Assembly: GCA_045629285.1 (NCBI GenBank)
Contig: JAZQQY010000035.1
Location: 62,001 to 126,000 of the forward strand
Source: UBA1723 sp045629285
Lineage (GTDB): Bacteria; Bacteroidota; Bacteroidia; Bacteroidales; Paludibacteraceae
Direction of reading: 5' to 3'
DNA length: 64,000 bases
A program made the translations under genes and the position numbers. Below, one piece after another: positions 59,901 to 64,000 of this stretch. The notes under the pieces are model-generated. The model ran no database searches, was not told the DNA's origin, and worked only from the letters and a program-made list of their open reading frames with translations. Position 1 is the stretch's first letter, and each line of letters begins with the position of its first letter.

Positions 59901-62900
59901 ATTAATAATCGGGAATCTCACTATGAAAGTAGTACCGACATTTTCCTCGGTTTCAAAAGTGATTTCTCCTTTACAAGCAGTAACGATACTCTTGGTAATA
60001 GCAAGGCCAAGACCCATACCACTATTTTTAGTAGTGAAGTTAGGTTCGAACATACGATTCTGGATTTCCGGTTTAACTCCAGTACCGTTATCCTTCACAC
60101 GTACTTCCACATTCATATCTGTGACAGAAATAGAAACGTTGACGAATCCCATCTGATCCTCAGGAATAGCCTGGATAGCATTACGGATAAGGTTGTTGAA
60201 TACCTGCATCAACTGTTTCTCATTACCAAGGATGTAGACAGGATGATTGATAGAGATATCAGACTGAACGATCACACCCTCCGGATTATGCAAATAAAGA
60301 GCAACCGCATTACGTAGTCTGACAACAATGTCGACTCTCTCAGGCTCAACAGCAGTAACCTTAGCAAAGTCAGAAAACTCGGATGCGATACGTGCAAGAT
60401 TCTCAATCTGTTCGACAAGAAGATCCGCAGTATGGTTGAAATACTCGTCAAAATGTTCAGGATCAACCTCATGTTTACGTTTTGCAGCCTGAATCGACAA
60501 CTTCATCGGAGTCAGCGGATTCTTGATTTCATGAGCAATTGAACGTGCCATATCTCGCCATGCAGTCTCACGCTCGCTTCGTGCTAGCTTTTCTGCCGAC
60601 ACAACCAGCTCATCAACCATGGAATTATATCGTGACACCAGCTGTCCGATCTCATCATTCTTATTGGTATAATAAATTTTCTCGTTGGCATTAGTTAGTT
60701 GTAGTCGCTGCAACTTATTACTGATTTCATAAATCGGAGATGAAATTCTTACGTTAATCAACCAAATTGCCAAGAAAGCAAGAGTCAAAACAATCAAAAA
60801 TGCATCAAGCACGAATACAATATAGTTGAACACATCCGCATTATTGTTCTTATCCAAAAGGTTGTTCAACACCTGCACATATCCGACCTGAACATTGTTG
60901 GCATTGTAAAGATATGCATACTCCGTACCATACTTCTTACCAAGAATAGATTCGGTAGATTTTGGTGAACTTGTCAATCTGCATCTTGCATTAGGACACA
61001 TCAAATGCGATGCGCTATCGCTTTTGCGTCGGGCTCCCAAACCTTTCAAGTCACTACTTGAAGACGAGTGTTGTACACCATGCGAATCATATATGATGAT
61101 ATCAGAGTGAAGCACCATGGAATACTCCTGAAGAATATAGTCAAGATTACCTGACGACACCATCTCCAAGTCGGAATGTGTACCAAGTTTTTCCTGCAAC
61201 GCCGACTGCAAAGTCGAAATCTTCATGTTATTGTTGTTTTCCATCTCCTGCTCGTACTGTCGCAAGAAGAATGAGAACGAGAACCATGCCGTAGCGACAA
61301 AGGCAATAGCAAGCGGAACTAAGAGCCATAACAACATTCTTGAGAAAATAGAATTACGTATACTCTTGTTGTTCAAATACTTAATGATATAGAATACCAC
61401 AACAGCAAATAGGAACAGACCGAATATCGTAGAAACAAGCACCAGATGCATGTTGATTGTAATCTCAGGCAAACTACATACTACATAGCCACCTTTACCA
61501 AATGAACGCACATAATGGTGATAACCGTTTCTGTTATAGGTATATGAATGCTCTCCACGATATAATCCGGTACTATGAGGCGGATAGTGGTAATCACCGG
61601 TCCAAACCTGAAGTTCTCCATCATAATACTTAGCTAAAGCCAAATTATTCCACTGCGACGTGAAACTGCTATACTTGAAATTGTTTACATCCGACGACAA
61701 ACGGTTGTATAGAAGCGAAGGATAGAAGTTGATGATCAGATCAATTCCCTGATAGTGGAATTTAGCCAGATATACAAGAGAAAGAGCAGCATCGTTATTG
61801 ATATAGAAATTATGATTCAATACTCGCTGACAACTATTCTTCACAAATGACGGCGGAACAGTAGTGAATTTCACTGAGTTACGGTCACGCAAATGAATAT
61901 TGGCACCTGGTCGTGACAGTTGTATGTCAAAATCATACTTTCTCCAATAGTCTGTGAAATATTTCTCACGAAGACGCGTTTCTATCTCAAGATGTCTGTC
62001 GACAGAATCAACGATATAAGATTTCAATAGGACATCCTGACGGAATTTACTTTCCACATTATCAAGCAACTGCTCCAATGTCGGATCGTAATTCAACAAT
62101 GCATTCGACTCAATGCGACTTGCCAGATTACTGATTTTATACTCGTTTCTGGCAACACTCAATTTATTCAAAAGAGAAACCGCGAAATTCAAAACCATGA
62201 AGGCCATGAATCCGATGAATATATTTCGCGACTCAATCTTATTGAAGAAGAATATATCTTTAACCAACAACAGACCCACCATCCAAGGGAATGTGTATTT
62301 TACAGAGTCGTCATTTATAAGGAAAACGATAAAGAAAAACAGTGAGAAATTGATAACACGGATTGTGATTGCTGATTTTGCAGACAAATTAGTCTGAGTT
62401 AGATTCATCAAATGAGCAACCAAATAACCATACAGAACAATCCAAACAATAAACACAGCTAATGCTAAGCAAGTCTCTTTGGAAATATCCTGGACGTATG
62501 GCACAGCCAAGTCGACATTAGATCTGCTGTAGATGAAGACTCTTGCCAAAGCATAGACGACTACACCAAGAGCCACAATCAAAGCATGACCTAGATAAGC
62601 AATCAAAAACTGCCATTTACCTCCGGACAAAGCCAACTCCTTAGGAAGTAGTCGTTTGATTACCAGAGAGTAATAAAGGATAACTATAATAGTATATAGC
62701 AATACTACACCTAACGGAGTTCCTGATCCGTCTTCAAACAATCCTCCTCCAAACACATAGGCTGGCTGACGAATAGATCCACATAACAAAAGGAACAGCA
62801 AAACACATCCGACAGCTGTGGCAAAAGCTAATTTTGAAATTTTACCATCATTGTATTTCAAGAAAATGCATCTAAGCAAGAAATAAATGAATATTCCAAA

Positions 62901-63569
62901 TATCATCCAGCAGAAAAAGCAGATTTGTTTGAAAAATGTATTTGGCACAGATATCGAGACGTTCTGAAGACGGAACAACTCAAGGCCATTATTTCCGTTG
63001 ACGACTATAGCATCAAGGTTATCAGTACCGACAAATCTCACATGGTTAGGCAAAGAAAAGCCTTCACAAAACTTATCTACCTTCATTTCATGTGGAAAAT
63101 AGAAGGTCTTTACTTTTATGAGCGCAATATAGTGATACTCTCCAGATGAAATTTTAGATCCAACAGTATGAAAATTGGCAGCACAATAGTAGAATTCCGA
63201 CTTGTCTGGAATCATCGACAACGAATCCACATTGATCTCATTACCAGTCCAATAGATCAAATTGTCATTTCGGTAAACACGACACTCGATTCCGTATTCA
63301 TCCGATTGCTTAATATATAAAGGATTGGATTGCAATTTATCGACACTACCACCCGTCTCCTGCATCATCTTGATAAGCAGGTCCATAGCTTGGGTCTGCT
63401 TACGATGAAGTGTCTCGTTGAATTCGGTAAGATCAAGACTCTTCTGACTTTTCATGTAACTAAAATAATCCGACACCAAGGCTATGGAAGCCGAGAGTAC
63501 CAGAACCGAAAGTACAACGTAAATGTTGGAAACAAGTTTATTGATAAGTAATATAATATCTTTTCTCAT
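59898..63569 (-). CDS. Large NtrY-like membrane sensor histidine kinase
   Basis: 1223 residues. Some 12 membrane helices are spread over residues about 15-40, 210-460 and 690-770, with a periplasmic sensor of about 230 residues at 470-690, then another (about 790-900), a transmembrane helix and HAMP near 930-985. HisKA: IAHEIKNPLTPMKLSIQA with His1013. HATPase: NLIRNAIQAI, DNGTGVKPEIQNRMFEP, and TTKNSGMGLGLAIT. The LTPMKLSIQ form resembles NtrY kinases. No response regulator is adjacent. It follows rlmH by 2 bases. The window ends before it can be seen whether the operon extends further. Confidence 0.92.
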   Translation of the reverse strand: MRKDIILLINKLVSNIYVVLSVLVLSASIALVSDYFSYMKSQKSLDLTEFNETLHRKQTQAMDLLIKMMQETGGSVDKLQSNPLYIKQSDEYGIECRVYRNDNLIYWTGNEINVDSLSMIPDKSEFYYCAANFHTVGSKISSGEYHYIALIKVKTFYFPHEMKVDKFCEGFSLPNHVRFVGTDNLDAIVVNGNNGLELFRLQNVSISVPNTFFKQICFFCWMIFGIFIYFLLRCIFLKYNDGKISKLAFATAVGCVLLFLLLCGSIRQPAYVFGGGLFEDGSGTPLGVVLLYTIIVILYYSLVIKRLLPKELALSGGKWQFLIAYLGHALIVALGVVVYALARVFIYSRSNVDLAVPYVQDISKETCLALAVFIVWIVLYGYLVAHLMNLTQTNLSAKSAITIRVINFSLFFFIVFLINDDSVKYTFPWMVGLLLVKDIFFFNKIESRNIFIGFMAFMVLNFAVSLLNKLSVARNEYKISNLASRIESNALLNYDPTLEQLLDNVESKFRQDVLLKSYIVDSVDRHLEIETRLREKYFTDYWRKYDFDIQLSRPGANIHLRDRNSVKFTTVPPSFVKNSCQRVLNHNFYINNDAALSLVYLAKFHYQGIDLIINFYPSLLYNRLSSDVNNFKYSSFTSQWNNLALAKYYDGELQVWTGDYHYPPHSTGLYRGEHSYTYNRNGYHHYVRSFGKGGYVVCSLPEITINMHLVLVSTIFGLFLFAVVVFYIIKYLNNKSIRNSIFSRMLLWLLVPLAIAFVATAWFSFSFFLRQYEQEMENNNNMKISTLQSALQEKLGTHSDLEMVSSGNLDYILQEYSMVLHSDIIIYDSHGVQHSSSSSDLKGLGARRKSDSASHLMCPNARCRLTSSPKSTESILGKKYGTEYAYLYNANNVQVGYVQVLNNLLDKNNNADVFNYIVFVLDAFLIVLTLAFLAIWLINVRISSPIYEISNKLQRLQLTNANEKIYYTNKNDEIGQLVSRYNSMVDELVVSAEKLARSERETAWRDMARSIAHEIKNPLTPMKLSIQAAKRKHEVDPEHFDEYFNHTADLLVEQIENLARIASEFSDFAKVTAVEPERVDIVVRLRNAVALYLHNPEGVIVQSDISINHPVYILGNEKQLMQVFNNLIRNAIQAIPEDQMGFVNVSISVTDMNVEVRVKDNGTGVKPEIQNRMFEPNFTTKNSGMGLGLAITKSIVTACKGEITFETEENVGTTFIVRFPIIN

Positions 63570-63571
63570 AA

Positions 63572-64000
63572 TTATCTATGATGGTACGGTTCTCCCTTCA
63601 AAATAGTAAAAGCACGGTAGATCTGCTCCACGAAAATAAGTCTGATCATCTGATGCGAAAATGTCATTTTAGAAAGAGAGACCTTTCCATTCGCACGTTT
63701 GTAGACATTAGGGGAAAATCCGTAAGGACCGCCAATAAGAAATACCAATCGTTTACCGCCGGCATTCATTTTCTTTTGAAGATACTCGGAAAACTCAACT
63801 GAAGTGAATTCAGCACCACGTTCATCCAGAAGGATCAACTCGTCACTGTCGGAAATAGTTTGGAAGATCAACTCCTCTTCCTTCTGCTTCTGTTGTTCCT
63901 CGCTAAGATTCTTGGTGTTTTTAAGTTCCGGGATTTCGATGAATGAAAACTGAGTATAGTGCGACAATCTATTAACGTATTCCTTAATAGAAGCGATAAA
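63572..64000 (-). CDS. rlmH: RlmH 23S rRNA methyltransferase, 5' end outside window
   Basis: The visible 142 residues run in frame to the right edge (FIASIKEYVNRLSHYTQF at the start), so the first 15 or so residues lie outside. A TTG at 63965 is an internal codon, not the true start. It methylates pseudouridine 1915 in helix 69 of 23S rRNA. The SPOUT motif FLIGGPYGFSPNVYKRANG, followed by SLSKMTFSHQMIRL and the C-terminal YHHR, are diagnostic. It is upstream of the kinase gene by 2 bases. Confidence 0.95.
   Translation of the reverse strand, partial: FIASIKEYVNRLSHYTQFSFIEIPELKNTKNLSEEQQKQKEEELIFQTISDSDELILLDERGAEFTSVEFSEYLQKKMNAGGKRLVFLIGGPYGFSPNVYKRANGKVSLSKMTFSHQMIRLIFVEQIYRAFTILKGEPYHHR

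Noticed and set aside
1..64000. tRNA or rRNA genes
   Set aside because: No cloverleaf-like or rRNA-conserved stretch was noticed in the few gaps; a dedicated search would settle it.

Overview
The window looks like a chromosomal segment of a Bacteroidales bacterium (phylum Bacteroidota). I cannot resolve the genus. Supporting signs are an AT-rich composition, a long-form IspG, a giant secreted protein with a type IX secretion C-terminal sorting domain, a eukaryote-like glycogen branching enzyme, Bacteroidota-only hypothetical families, and many promoters of the TTTG-N19-21-TAnnTTTG type. Almost all of it is coding. I see no rRNA, tRNA, CRISPR array, complete insertion sequence or phage module.

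Layout. 1-3126 (minus): a membrane protein cut by the left edge, a TIGR02757-type protein, a GT2 glycosyltransferase and a small unknown protein. 3319-8741: a surface-glycan locus. On the plus strand it has an SpsF-like cytidylyltransferase, a divergent NeuB-type synthase, a KdsC-like HAD phosphatase and an unannotated protein carrying the three motifs of bacterial sialyltransferases. On the minus strand it has GT2 and GT4 glycosyltransferases, running on from ligA and a small conserved gene. 11429-21068 (minus): a secreted protein, then an apparent operon of a 2134-residue cysteine-rich adhesin, an outer-membrane barrel protein and a ThiF/MoeB-like enzyme. 21332-24974 (plus): obg, a lipoprotein, a metallo-hydrolase and isochorismate synthase. 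25047-33266: metal-efflux permease, rhomboid protease, a possible 43-residue membrane peptide, an NfeD/flotillin pair, universal stress protein, lytic transglycosylase and a beta-lactamase-family hydrolase. 33385-42392: YhcH, glgB, an rRNA methyltransferase, a PhnP-like hydrolase, a NaChBac-type sodium channel, an ECF S component, tatA (58 residues) and tatC, a structured non-coding gap, a membrane-anchored AraC regulator and a thioredoxin-like protein with one active-site Cys. 42751-49390 (minus): porin, imelysin, di-haem DUF1111 protein and the CcsBA cytochrome c synthase, readable as one iron/haem unit. 49567-64000: an Rpn-type nuclease, bifunctional RelA/SpoT, ispG, a DUF4332 protein, a YgiQ radical SAM protein, priA, a 1223-residue NtrY-like kinase and rlmH (cut by the right edge).

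The most unusual signals are not genes. (1) Heptanucleotide tandem arrays with different unit sequences begin exactly at or just after the stop codons of at least five unrelated genes (obg, the lytic transglycosylase, the porin, priA and the kinase). (2) The palindrome GTCGAC is strongly over-represented across the window. (3) The gap between tatC and the AraC gene has several nested inverted repeats and may encode a structured RNA. Among proteins, the candidate sialyltransferase with its divergent NeuB and the Cys-repeat adhesin paired with an outer-membrane barrel are the best leads.
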